A stretch of DNA of 64,000 nucleotides from Candidatus Electrothrix communis (GCA_030644725.1 CP130629.1:1652795-1716794), one strand, 5' to 3'; shown: positions 38,400-47,344, counted from the stretch's first letter. Notes: generated by a model from the sequence alone, not told the origin. Numbers and translations: made by a program.

Positions 38400-39971
38400 A
38401 TGAGTAAAAAGATAACAGGCGCGCTCCTCCTGCTGGTGCTCGGTGCCGGTGTATTGGTCGGTATAAAACTGCTTCTGCCGGGTTTTATAGATGAGCAACA
38501 AGTGAATACCAGCGATGCCGTCAAGATCAAAGGCAAGGTCAGGCTCGCCCTGGATAACTGGATAGGGTATTTTCCTCTACGCTCCAATGAGATGAAAACC
38601 CTGATGCGCCGTGGTGGCTGGAATCTTGTCTGGACAGATGATAAGGCCGATTACCGGGCACGTATGGAGCAGCTGCAAAAGGGAGAAATAGATATTGCGG
38701 TGGCCACAGTGGATTCCTACCTCCTCAACGGTGCTGAGTTCAATTTTCCCGGTTCCATCATAGCGGTGCTTGACGAGTCCAAGGGCGGTGACGCCATTGT
38801 AGCCCGAAAAAAACAAGCGGAAAGCCTTGACAGCCTGAAAGGGAAAGACGGTCTAAAAATCGCCTTTACCCCGAACAGTCCCAGTCATTTCCTGCTCAAG
38901 GCGGCAGCTGATCATTTTAATGTGCCGGAACTGCTGCCGACGCAAAAGAACAAGAGGATTGAGACCGAGGGTTCCGAAGGTGCCTTAAAAGCGCTGCTGA
39001 AAGGCAAAGCTGATATTGCCGTGCTCTGGGAACCTGATGTCTCTAGGGCACTTGCGGAAAAAGATATAGTCAAGCTTCTGGGAACAGAGGATACAGCACA
39101 GCTCATTGTTGATATCCTGCTGGTTAGTCGGGATTTCATGCAGGATCAGCCGGAAGCTGTGGAGGTTCTGCTCCGTTCCTATTTCAAGGTGCTGAAAAAA
39201 TACAGGGACAACCCGGATCTCCTCAAAGAACATGTGGTGGAGGAAACAGGACTTCCTGCAAAGGCTGCGCAGGCCATGCTGCAAGGCGTGCGCTGGGCCT
39301 CTCTCCTGGACAACTGTGAACAATGGTTCGGTATTGCACAGCCCGGTGGACAGGCACAGGAAAAAATCAGTGACACCATAGAATCCGCAGCAGCGACCCT
39401 GGTGAATGTCGGTGATTTCAGCTCTTCGCCGGTGCCGGATCAGAACCCCTACCGGCTGGTAAAAAGTTCCTTTCTCCAGGACCTGTATACAAAGGGGATA
39501 GGCAGCGGCTTCACTAAACCGGGTGCAGGGGCCTCAGCTCAGGGAACGGATTCGCTGACCGCCCCGTTCCCGCCGCTGGAGACTAGGGCCTGGGAGAGAA
39601 TGCGAGAGGTGGGAACCCTGAAAATTCAGCCGATTATCTTCCAACACGGTTCTTCAAAGCTTGATCTATTTGCTGAAGAGGTGCTGGAAAAGGTTATCTC
39701 TCGCCTAAAACATTATCCGCATTTTAGAGTGTTGGTGAAAGGGCACACTGGTTTACGGGGAGATCCCGGGCAGAACAAAGCCTTATCGCAACAGCGGGCT
39801 GACAGCGTTGCCGCTTTTCTCCAGAAAAAATTCCGCATTGATTCGAACCGGATCCGAGCAATCGGATACGGTGCTGATCATCCCCTGCAGCAGTTGCCCG
39901 GAGAGTCAAAGCGGGCTTATGAGCACCGGCTGCTGCGGGTAGAGATTGTTCTTGTTCGTGAGGAGTTCTGA
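38400..39971 (+). CDS. Second substrate-binding/OmpA fusion
   Basis: Exported or anchored protein of 523 residues. A single hydrophobic segment near residues 5-28 is uncleaved-looking. Residues about 43-330 are an ABC-type binding fold (VRLALDNWIGYFPL, YRARMEQLQKGEIDIAVATV, LKGKDGLKIAFTPNSPSHFLL). A Gly/Ser-rich linker leads to an OmpA-like domain (about 405-520) with VLVKGHTGLRGDPGQNKALS and QQRADSVAAFLQKKF. It is a diverged counterpart of the gene at 35818, sharing domain order but not close sequence. It starts 32 bases after the VWA gene and ends five bases before the next gene. It may sense a periplasmic ligand from a wall-bound position. Confidence 0.8.
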   Translation: MSKKITGALLLLVLGAGVLVGIKLLLPGFIDEQQVNTSDAVKIKGKVRLALDNWIGYFPLRSNEMKTLMRRGGWNLVWTDDKADYRARMEQLQKGEIDIAVATVDSYLLNGAEFNFPGSIIAVLDESKGGDAIVARKKQAESLDSLKGKDGLKIAFTPNSPSHFLLKAAADHFNVPELLPTQKNKRIETEGSEGALKALLKGKADIAVLWEPDVSRALAEKDIVKLLGTEDTAQLIVDILLVSRDFMQDQPEAVEVLLRSYFKVLKKYRDNPDLLKEHVVEETGLPAKAAQAMLQGVRWASLLDNCEQWFGIAQPGGQAQEKISDTIESAAATLVNVGDFSSSPVPDQNPYRLVKSSFLQDLYTKGIGSGFTKPGAGASAQGTDSLTAPFPPLETRAWERMREVGTLKIQPIIFQHGSSKLDLFAEEVLEKVISRLKHYPHFRVLVKGHTGLRGDPGQNKALSQQRADSVAAFLQKKFRIDSNRIRAIGYGADHPLQQLPGESKRAYEHRLLRVEIVLVREEF

Positions 39972-39976
39972 ACACT

Positions 39977-40840
39977 ATGCCGTTTTCTGATCATCAAAAA
40001 AATAATGAACCCGCACGGCTTCCCACTCTGGAGGATTTTTCCGGTCGGGCGGTAAAAAAAGCCGTGCAGGCGGAGAGCCTGTTTCATCCGGTTTCTCTCT
40101 ATTCCTCTTCTCTTGGCCTGCTTTCCGGCCTGGGCTGGTATCTTTTTGACATGTCCGTACTGGGGGCCGGAATGGGGGTTCTGCTCTGTCTCGGTGCGGG
40201 CACGACTGTTGTGAATATGTTTTTCCGGCGCGATATCATTGCCCGGCAATATCTTGACCGACTTTCCGCCCGCTTTGCCAAGGAACGGGCCGGGCTCCTC
40301 CGGACGATCAGTACTGATCTAGAAAAATGCTCCCATATCAAAGGAGCGGAACAGTACGGCAGACAGGCTCAGCAGCAATCGGTCTTTATTAAAGAAAAAT
40401 ACGATAAATTCCGGACAATGCTGGACCAGAAGCTCAAACGCGGTGAGCTGACCTATGCCCGCTTTCTCGGAGCTGCCGAACAGGTCTACCTGGGTGGGCT
40501 GGATACCCTGCGACAGGTTGTTGTCCTGCTGGAGAGCGTGAGCACCATTGATCCAGACTATATTGCCCGGCGGCTTGCTGAACTTGAGCGGGTTGCCGCC
40601 CCGGATTCAGCAGATGAGCGGGAACATGCCACCCTGAAAAAACGGCTGGAACTGATGGAAGAGCAGCTGAGGCAGGTGAACAGTCTGCTCACGGATAACG
40701 AGGAGTCCATGACCATTATGAGTCAGAGCATAGCCACGGTCGCGCAGATGCGTACTGGCGGTGATCTGGCCTCTATGGATATGGAAACAGCCATGGAGAA
40801 TCTCCAGGAGATTGCCAGCCGCCGCTATCATACCGAGTAA
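39977..40840 (+). CDS. Coiled-coil membrane protein, XpaC-like position
   Basis: Protein of 287 residues with a hydrophobic pair near residues 45-90 (SLGLLSGLGWYLFDM and LGAGMGVLLCLGAGTTVV), then a long helical region with heptads (about 105-285), including LEKCSHIKGAEQYGRQAQQQ and LKKRLELMEEQLRQVNSLL. In many bacteria TelA is preceded by an XpaC-type membrane protein with the same layout, so this gene fills that slot, although the sequence match is not clear. It begins five bases after the OmpA-type gene and 75 bases before TelA. It could couple periplasmic input to TelA in the cytoplasm. No enzyme motifs are seen. Confidence 0.6.
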   Translation: MPFSDHQKNNEPARLPTLEDFSGRAVKKAVQAESLFHPVSLYSSSLGLLSGLGWYLFDMSVLGAGMGVLLCLGAGTTVVNMFFRRDIIARQYLDRLSARFAKERAGLLRTISTDLEKCSHIKGAEQYGRQAQQQSVFIKEKYDKFRTMLDQKLKRGELTYARFLGAAEQVYLGGLDTLRQVVVLLESVSTIDPDYIARRLAELERVAAPDSADEREHATLKKRLELMEEQLRQVNSLLTDNEESMTIMSQSIATVAQMRTGGDLASMDMETAMENLQEIASRRYHTE

Positions 40841-40854
40841 AGGAATAATGAACC

Positions 40855-40880
40855 GCCCCGCCGCTGCTGACCGCCGGGGC
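40855..40880 (+). promoter_or_regulatory. Hairpin between the membrane protein and TelA genes
   Basis: A stem of gccccg (40855-40860) with cggggc (40875-40880) lies in the 75-bp gap before telA. There is no following T-run, so it may be an mRNA-stability or weak attenuation hairpin rather than a terminator. Confidence 0.4.
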
Positions 40881-40915
40881 AGATAACCGATGTTTTGTAG
40901 ACAAGGAGACCTGAG

Positions 40916-42130
40916 ATGGATACCCGGACGAATACAGCAATGACCCTGCCCACTGCTTCAGACCTGAAAAATGAGCTTGCATTTCCTGATCCGCAGGCGC
41001 TCACCGCAACAGAAGGGGAAGATAAGGATATTGAAGAGGCGGCGGAAAATTTTGTTACTGCGGTGCTGGCCTTTGATCCCAATGATCCACAGCAACAGAA
41101 CACCCGTGATGCCAACATTGCGGCAGTGGAAACGCTCGGCGGAAAAACACAGCAGGAGGCGTCGCACCGCAGTGCCATGCTTAAGCAGCCCATTCGCTCC
41201 TTGGCCGCAAAAAGCGATGACGGCGGTGAGGTAGCCCGTTCTCTTGTTGAGCTGAATATGCAGGTTGATGAGCTTGATCCGGGGAAATTCGATTTTGAAG
41301 CGGGCTGGTTCGGTCGCCTTTTGGGTATGATCCCCGGTTTTGGTACACCGCTGAAAAAATACTTTATCAAGTTTGAGCAGGCTGATACGGTTATTGACGC
41401 CATTGTCCGTTCTTTGAAAGAGGGCAAGGACCAGCTCGGCAGGGATAATATGACCTTGGTCGGAGACCAGAAGGCCATGCGCGGTTTCACTTTTCGTCTG
41501 GAAAAAACAATAAAGCTAGGTATGCGGATTGATGATCGGCTGAACTACGCTTTAGAGCGTGAAGTCGATCCGGGTGATGCCAAGGCGTCGTTTATCCAGG
41601 AGGAACTTCTCTTCCCGTTACGGCAGAGAATTCAGGACCTCCAGCAGCAATTAGCGGTCAACCAACAGGGAGTACTCGCCATTGAGCTCCTTGTTCGGAA
41701 CAATAAGGAACTTATCAAAGGGGTCGACAGAGCGATCAACGTGACAGTGAATATGCTGACCGTGGCCGTCACTGTCGCCTTGGCGCTTGCTAACCAAAAA
41801 ATTGTCCTGGAAAAAATTGATGCAATCAACAAGACAACCAATAGGCTGATTGAGGAGACCGCTGCCCGCCTGAAAACCCAGGGCGCGGCGATACAGAAAC
41901 AGGCGGCCAGCACCCAACTCAGTATGGAATCCCTGACCAGAGCCTTTGCGGATATTAATGCGGCCCTGGATGACATATCCACCTTTCGCAAGGAATCCCT
42001 GCCCGTTATGGCTGAGAACATATTGGCTATGGATCAGATGACCTCTGAGGCGGAAGATCGGATTAAACAGCAGGAGCAGGGGAATCAGGCCGCTCCCTCA
42101 ATTGAGCTTGATTTTACCGGGCCTGTTTGA
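40916..42130 (+). CDS. TelA-family toxic anion resistance protein
   Basis: TelA-like protein (PF05816) of 404 residues, close to the typical 380-400. The family features are the helical core RLLGMIPGFGTPLKKYFIKFEQA, then ELLFPLRQRIQDLQQQLAVNQQG with AIELLVRNNKELIKGVDRAINVT. The mid-C-terminal helices (LKTQGAAIQKQAASTQ) and the ALDDISTFRKESLP segment also match. TelA was first linked to tellurite resistance, but its broader role in envelope stress is unresolved. It closes the five-gene locus with two binding-protein/OmpA fusions and a VWA lipoprotein. A strong ribosome-binding site (aaggaga) precedes the ATG. Confidence 0.9.
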   Translation: MDTRTNTAMTLPTASDLKNELAFPDPQALTATEGEDKDIEEAAENFVTAVLAFDPNDPQQQNTRDANIAAVETLGGKTQQEASHRSAMLKQPIRSLAAKSDDGGEVARSLVELNMQVDELDPGKFDFEAGWFGRLLGMIPGFGTPLKKYFIKFEQADTVIDAIVRSLKEGKDQLGRDNMTLVGDQKAMRGFTFRLEKTIKLGMRIDDRLNYALEREVDPGDAKASFIQEELLFPLRQRIQDLQQQLAVNQQGVLAIELLVRNNKELIKGVDRAINVTVNMLTVAVTVALALANQKIVLEKIDAINKTTNRLIEETAARLKTQGAAIQKQAASTQLSMESLTRAFADINAALDDISTFRKESLPVMAENILAMDQMTSEAEDRIKQQEQGNQAAPSIELDFTGPV

Positions 42131-42466
42131 TTGCGAAGCTTCGGGGCTATCTATCCCCGCTCCTTGATAGCTGGGGCGGAAGTCGGTAGGTCCACAAATG
42201 CACACGATGTATCATCGACAATCTCGGAGTGTATTCCAAGAATGAGCAAGATTTCTTGGAGTACATTCCAAATATACCCTGTGGCGTTACAGATAGGATC
42301 AGTTTTTTTCACGGGCTTATCTGTAAGAAAACATTATGTTACTCCGAGAGTAATGCCCCTCGATAAATTACGGGGCAATTTACGCAATCTCTTTTGCAAC
42401 TAAATATAGTTGCACGACAAGACAGATACTACTACAATTTAACGAGTAAACAGCAGGAGGAACAGG
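42131..42466. other. Intergenic region upstream of HicAB
   Basis: A 336-bp gap after telA. It holds two GC-rich hairpin-prone segments (ggggctatctatcccc near 42150 and gcccc/ggggc arms at 42355-42376) and a pair of half-matching tccaagaa-type stretches near 42230-42270. No open frame is convincing. A strong Shine-Dalgarno sequence for hicA sits at its right end (aggagg, 42455-42460). Confidence 0.5.
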
Positions 42467-42721
42467 TTGAGCCGAAAAGAGAAATTGGCGGCAAAATTAC
42501 TGGATCGTAACAGAGACATCACCTGGGATGAATTGACCGTTCTGCTGCAATATCTGGGATACCGTGAAACGAAGAAAGGAAAGACAGGAGGCTCGCGAAG
42601 ACGGTTTGTCCATGAATCCGGTTCAGTAATTACGTTGCACAAGCCGCACCCTCGGAATGTCATCAAAAAGTATGCGGCAGATCAGGTTATAGAAATTTTG
42701 CATAAGGAAGGACTGCTATGA
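42467..42721 (+). CDS. hicA: HicA-type mRNA interferase toxin
   Basis: Small 84-residue protein of the HicA toxin family, which cleaves mRNA unless held by HicB. The C-terminal part shows the family core: a Gly-Gly-Ser segment followed by RRRFVH, then VITLHKPHPRN with the likely catalytic His. The start is TTG at 42467, supported by aggagg six bases upstream. It overlaps hicB by four bases (ATGA at 42718-42721), the standard coupled arrangement. Like many HicA loci it lies in an accessory region next to other mobile-associated genes. Confidence 0.85.
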   Translation: MSRKEKLAAKLLDRNRDITWDELTVLLQYLGYRETKKGKTGGSRRRFVHESGSVITLHKPHPRNVIKKYAADQVIEILHKEGLL

Positions 42722-43077
42722 AAGACATGATACGTTATAAAGGATATCTGGGCTCTGTGCATTACAGTGACGATGATCAGGTCTTTTACGGAAAATTGGA
42801 ATATATAAAAAGTCTGGTCAACTATGAGGGCACGGATGTCGTCGGTTTGCGGCAGGCATTCCATGAGGCGATTGATGATTATCTGACCCTCTGCGCGGAA
42901 GAAGGCTTGGAGCCCGAGCGTCCTTTTAAGGGGAGTTTCAATGTGCGGACAGGCTGTGACCTCCATCGCAGGGCTGCTCTGTATGCGCTGGAATGCGGTT
43001 CGAATCTCAACAAGGTTGTTACAGAGGCGTTGGAGCAATATCTTCCGACGCATTCGCCATGCAGCAATTCGGATTGA
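42718..43077 (+). CDS. hicB: HicB-family antitoxin
   Basis: Antitoxin partner of HicA, 119 residues. The N-terminal half (IRYKGYLGSVHYSDDDQVFY) is the partial RNase-H-like HicB fold. The C-terminal segment (FNVRTGCDLHRRAALYALEC and SNLNKVVTEALEQYL) is a ribbon-helix-helix DNA-binding domain. It should neutralise HicA and repress the operon. It overlaps the toxin by the ATGA stop/start. Confidence 0.88.
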   Translation: MKDMIRYKGYLGSVHYSDDDQVFYGKLEYIKSLVNYEGTDVVGLRQAFHEAIDDYLTLCAEEGLEPERPFKGSFNVRTGCDLHRRAALYALECGSNLNKVVTEALEQYLPTHSPCSNSD

Positions 43078-43109
43078 GAAAGAAGATGATTTAATCGAAT
43101 GGTACTTTT

Positions 43110-43460
43110 ATGGATATTGAAGATCCCAGTGAACAGGTCCGAAAGGAACTCGAACAACAGCTCACCGAATTTGAGAAATTCCTGCAAGCAAAGTTGAAGT
43201 CCCGCACGGTGTATGGGCATGCGGTGGTTATCGGCAACCTCATCGACTTTCTCTGCTTCGATTGCGGGGTCACGCGGTTTCAGGATATCCGACGGGGCAT
43301 GGTGTGCAGCCGGTTTCGGCGGTGGTATTGCAGCAACATGCAAGATCGGACGGAGAGTCAGGTAAATACCTCGGTCAGGAAGTTCTTTCATTTTCTGGCG
43401 ACTGAACAGGGTGTTTCTGTTGGGACGGATGTGTTGGTTGGGTTAAAAATTACCGGTTAA
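43110..43460 (+). CDS. Integrase core-binding-like protein
   Basis: A 116-residue protein that resembles only the N-terminal SAM-like core-binding domain of tyrosine recombinases: EFEKFLQAKLKSRTVYGHAV, then GVTRFQDIRRGMVCSRF and TESQVNTSVRKFFHFLATEQ. No catalytic domain with Arg/His/Tyr follows. It could be a truncated integrase, or a small DNA-binding protein of the accessory region. It is 32 bases after hicB. Confidence 0.55.
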   Translation: MDIEDPSEQVRKELEQQLTEFEKFLQAKLKSRTVYGHAVVIGNLIDFLCFDCGVTRFQDIRRGMVCSRFRRWYCSNMQDRTESQVNTSVRKFFHFLATEQGVSVGTDVLVGLKITG

Positions 43461-43488
43461 TCTTTATTTGAATAGAGGAGATTTAATC

Positions 43489-43683
43489 ATGCGTACATTT
43501 GAGGTGAAGGTAATAAAAAATGAAAAAGAATTCACTGGGGAAGCTACTGTTGTAGGTAAAACTCTTACTGTGTCTTCGGTGAATTTAGGCAGCAGGACGG
43601 CTTCAACTTCGTCAAATAATCAATTTCTTGCCAAACTCCTTCTTGAGGAGTTAATCGATGAAAATCAAAAGAGAATGGGATAA
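43489..43683 (+). CDS. Small hypothetical protein
   Basis: A 64-residue protein from ATG 43489 (MRTFEVKVIKNEKE), chosen because gaggag lies just upstream. It has no motifs I recognise. It is rich in beta-type residues (FEVKVIKNEKEFTGEATVVG) and ends with a charged tail. It precedes the DUF4145 gene by 11 bases, so the two were probably co-transcribed before the insertion. Confidence 0.5.
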   Translation: MRTFEVKVIKNEKEFTGEATVVGKTLTVSSVNLGSRTASTSSNNQFLAKLLLEELIDENQKRMG

Positions 43684-44149
43684 TAAAATATTTCATGAAT
43701 AATATGCAAAAAACTAAAAAATATTGTAATAAATGTTCGCAAGATACATGGCATATTGTACTTTTCTTCAAAGAATATATTGATGAGGATTATTTCGATA
43801 ATGATCGTCCACAATATTATCAAGAGTATAAATATTCATTAATTGAATGTTGCGGTTGTGAAAATATATCGCTATTTCTTGATACAGACGGAGTTGAAGG
43901 AAGTCATAAAGAATATTACCCTCCTTTAACATTTAGAAGAAAACCTGAATGGTTCATACATATTATATGGCAAAACCTAACTGATAATACTAATGCAGAT
44001 TTAATTGATGAAATATATATTGCATTGAAAACGAATATGCCACGTTTGGCAGCAATGGGAACACGTGCATTAATAGAAAATATAATGATAGAAAGCATCG
44101 GAGATCAAGGAAATTTTAATAAAAATTTAAACAAATTTGAATCCAACGC

Positions 44150-45853
44150 GGGCCTTGCCCGCAACCCAATTACCGTATGAAGTAGAGCCGTTCCTGATGT
44201 AAAATGAAAGTAGCCAATAACTTTCAGGATATAAGGAGGAACGACTCATGAAATCATTAATAGACAGGTTCTCCAGTTCAGTCAAGGGCGTACTCTCAGG
44301 ATTTGATCGTATCGTTTTCAAAGGATGGATTCTTCCCCTGATGTCCGCCTCCCAAGTCATGAGCTTTTGGGCTCTAAAGGCGTACTCAACAAAGACTACA
44401 AAAACTGGATGGTTGCCCGAACAAAAGATGTAGTCGACACTGCTGATCAATATGCTCGTGATAACTCCGGGCAATCCATTATCCATATTCCGACATGGCG
44501 TATTCGAAAAGAAGAACTTGCCCATGAACGCCAACAGCAGGAACAGATTGAAAGTGGTCTGATCGGCGTGTGGTCCTGTATGGAAAGTGCCTCATCTTAT
44601 CGGGCTGTGTATTGCAACCAGGCGGGTTTTCCACAAATCAGAAATTATCAAACCCAATGTAAGCATCTGTATTTCTACTTTGATGACTGTGAATTCGGTT
44701 TTATGAACATACGGCTGCAGACTTGGTTTCCCTACCATATTCAAATGTGCCTCAACGGTCGTGAATGGCTGCGCCGGGGACTTGAAAAAGAAGGTGTGGG
44801 ATTTCATGTTCACGGAAACAAGTTTCTGCACATTGCTGATTATCAAAAAGCGCAACAACTGCTTGACGAACAGCTGAACACCCGTTTTACGGATATGCTT
44901 GACGGCTTTACGCAACGAATTTTTCCAGGAATGGAAGATATCCTAGGGCCGCATCTCTCTTATTATTGGACCTTATGGCAGAGCGAGTGGGCCACGGATC
45001 TTATTTTCGACAACCCCGATTCCTTGAAAGCTCCTATGGATGCTCTTTTGCGACACGCACATATAATCGGAACGAGTACCCGTGTCTTGCGTTACCTTGA
45101 TCGACCTTTGACCAAAGCCGGTCGTCCTGATGGCCGTTCTCATGATACCGTCATGACACGCCTCACGGATTTCAATGACGGTATACGTATTCGTCATTGG
45201 GTTGATAAAAATTCTGTCAAATTGTACAACGAACAGAATAATATGCGAGTAGAAACAACCATCAATGATCCTGGAAAATTTAAAGTATTTCGCCATAAGC
45301 AGGGTCAGGATGAAAACGAACCGAAACAGCGAATGCCCATGCGCAAAGGCGTAATGGATATACCGTTGCGGGCATCGGTTTCTCAGGACGTCAATAACCG
45401 CTTTATGGATGATCTTGCGACGTTGGAGGAAAAAACTCCGATCCGTAATTTCATGGAGGAGTTGACTGCTCATATAACGAAAAACGGTCGTCGATTTCGC
45501 GGCCTTGATCCGGTCGGTAAGGACCAAGAACTGCTTCTTGCGCTCTCCGATCCCGCATACATGATTTCCGGTCTAACGAACAAAATGCTTCGGGAGCGGT
45601 TGTCGGACACTCCTTTCGGCTCCGGCCGCACGGACAAACAGTTATCAGCCAAAATAAGCCGTCACCTGCGGCTGTTGAGAAGTCACGGGATTATCCGAAA
45701 ACTTCCCCGACAGAATCGATACCAGGTGACCGTCAAGGGGATGCGGTTGAGTAACGCTCTGAATGCGTTGCTGGCGGCATCCATTGAAAATCTTATAAAA
45801 ATTGCCGCTTGATTTTCTTGTTTTTTGTGACAGAAGTTGAGGAGTAAGGCACT
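44150..45853. mobile_element. Unnamed mobile element inserted in the DUF4145 gene
   Basis: A segment of about 1.7 kb that separates the two halves of a DUF4145 gene. Its left side starts near tccaacgcgggccttg, a GC-rich hairpin (gcgggc/gcccgc), and the right side ends near gagtaaggc. Neither terminal inverted repeats nor a target duplication could be recognised. The only gene is a 520-residue transposase-like protein. Absence of obvious ends could mean a strand-transfer mechanism without duplication, or my failure to see them. The position within a broken gene is the best evidence of mobility. Confidence 0.6.
44248..45812 (+). CDS. Transposase-like protein, -1 frameshift near the start
   Basis: Large protein of about 520 residues, read as MKSLIDRFSSSVKGVLSGFD in the first frame and as GSKGVLNKDYKNWMVARTKD in the -1 frame. 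The switch falls on a T4 run (44365-44368): AGC TTT slips back to give SFLGSKG. The long second frame is continuous to 45812. Conserved-looking segments include RLQTWFPYHIQMCLNGREWL, SEWATDLIFDNPDSLKAPM and RVETTINDPGKFKVFRHKQG. The last 100 residues resemble a winged-helix DNA-binding domain. I recall a widespread, mostly unnamed family with this layout (often multi-copy in planctomycetes and acidobacteria), but no catalytic motif is assigned. A good ribosome-binding site (aaggaggaa) precedes ATG 44248. Confidence 0.65.
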
Positions 45854-46069
45854 AAAGGATATATTTCTAAAATACAGAAGGAGGCTATCGATTCTGTTTT
45901 ACAGGCAGGTCATGCAGCTATTCATAGAAAGTTTAAACCAACCCAAGATAATCTCACTCAATTGATTGATATAACGGAAAATATAATTGAATCAATATAT
46001 ATTAATAAAATTAACGCAGATAAAATCGTCGTACCGCCAAGACATAAACAATCAAAATCCGTAAAATAG

Positions 46070-46450
46070 AAACGTCATACAGGCCCCTGACATGTTTTTC
46101 TAGCTGATAGGTTATTTGCTTAATTTTACGGCAGAAAAAAATGGACATAAAGTGGACATTTGAAATCTTTCTCCGACATCCTGCCCGCTTTTCTTCATTT
46201 TAATCATTTCATAACACTTTGTTTTTTTTCATTTTTCTTTTTTTGTCCGAAAAAGTACTCTACCAAAAACCAAAAATATCCGGGGTGCAGATCAACGGTT
46301 TCTGGAAATAGCAAACCTTATGCTTCTGGTAACCCTAAGTAATGTCAGCTTATTTGCCTTGTGTCCATTTTATCGAAAGGCTGTCAGGGGCCTGTCTTAT
46401 CTATACTTTTCATAGTAATTCAAAGACAAACCTCATTCTTCTCGAAGAAA
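46070..46450. other. AT-rich intergenic region with a 14-bp inverted repeat
   Basis: A 380-bp stretch without a supported gene. A perfect 14-bp inverted repeat, acaggcccctgaca at 46079-46092 and its complement at 46382-46395, bounds most of it. An open frame of 60 codons inside is Phe/Ser-rich and is not considered coding. It may be a small mobile remnant or the terminator region of the ABC operon running leftward. Confidence 0.5.
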
Positions 46451-47344
46451 TCAATCCCGCCCGCTCTCCTCCCTGGTCAGGGTCTGAAACGAATCAGGAT
46501 GCTTCAGGTTGAATTCATGGGCATGCTGGAGAAAATCAGGGTCAAAACCTTCTCTGCGTATACAATCAATCAACTCGGTAAATTCCTTACTCTGTTTCAC
46601 CGCCGTGCTGCTCACGGTGTCGGGCAGCTGATAATCCGCTGTGATCTTCGCCCCTCGATTGACCTGACCGCCGCTTCCCCGATCATCAGTATAATACTGG
46701 GATAATACAATAAGTCTCGTACCAAGAAAAGCGGCTTCTGCCAGATCATGGGTGACAAAAAAGACGGTCATCTTCTCCTGCTCCCAGAGTTCCATCAGAA
46801 ACAGCTGCATATCCTCTCTGGTGTCCGGATCAAGAGCACCAAAGGGTTCGTCCATGACCAGAATTTTCGGCTTCATGATCAGGGACTGCCCGATAGCCAC
46901 CCGCTGCTGCATCCCGCCTGACAGCTCATGGGGATATTTATTGCCATGCTCGGCCAGCCGGATTTTCTCCAGCATCGCCGTTGCCTCATCTTGAATTTCT
47001 TTGCCCGACATCTCCTTTGATCCCGGTCGTCCGCCGAGCCGCAGGCCCATGCTCACGTTATCCAGCACGGTCAGGTGGGGAAAAAGAGAATATCTCTGAA
47101 AAACAATCCCTCGATGGATGTCGGGCGGCCCCACGCTTTCCTGTTCGAGCAGAACTCGGCCTGCCGTGGGTATCTCGGCCCCGACTATCAGCCGCAACAG
47201 GGTTGATTTCCCACAGCCGCTGGGTCCGACCACCGTGCAGAATTCCCCCCTGCTGACCTGAAAATCAATATTATCCAGGATCACCTTGCCGTTATATTCC
47301 TTGTACACATCGATAATTTGGAGAAAACCGGACTGAGAACTCAT
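46451..47344 (-). CDS. ABC transporter ATP-binding protein (NitT/TauT type)
   Basis: ATPase subunit of 297 residues. Walker A is GPSGCGKST, the signature is LSGGMQQRVAI, Walker B is ILVMDEPFGALD, and the switch His lies in FVTHDLAEA. It would power uptake through the permease encoded at 47341, which it overlaps by four bases. The family serves nitrate, sulfonates, taurine, aromatics or urea-linked substrates. Its C-terminus has an extra helical tail. The last gene in the leftward operon is this one, since the binding protein and permease lie upstream. Confidence 0.9.
   Translation of the reverse strand: MSSQSGFLQIIDVYKEYNGKVILDNIDFQVSRGEFCTVVGPSGCGKSTLLRLIVGAEIPTAGRVLLEQESVGPPDIHRGIVFQRYSLFPHLTVLDNVSMGLRLGGRPGSKEMSGKEIQDEATAMLEKIRLAEHGNKYPHELSGGMQQRVAIGQSLIMKPKILVMDEPFGALDPDTREDMQLFLMELWEQEKMTVFFVTHDLAEAAFLGTRLIVLSQYYTDDRGSGGQVNRGAKITADYQLPDTVSSTAVKQSKEFTELIDCIRREGFDPDFLQHAHEFNLKHPDSFQTLTREESGRD

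Larger units (their letters stand above)
43695..46069 (+). pseudogene. DUF4145 gene interrupted by a mobile element
   Basis: A DUF4145 gene cut in two. The 5' part begins at 43695 with a CxxC pair (YCNKCSQDTWHIVLFF), a second Cys-Cys-Gly-Cys motif (probable zinc ribbon) and the family helix RLAAMGTRALIENIMIESIG, reaching about 44147. The 3' part resumes at 45857 in another frame as GYISKIQKEAIDSVLQ and AGHAAIHRKFKPTQDNLTQL, ending at the stop at 46069. The inserted piece carries the transposase-like gene at 44248. DUF4145 proteins often sit beside restriction and other defence genes. The gene is non-functional here unless the element can leave precisely. Junctions are located only to within a few bases. 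Confidence 0.8.
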
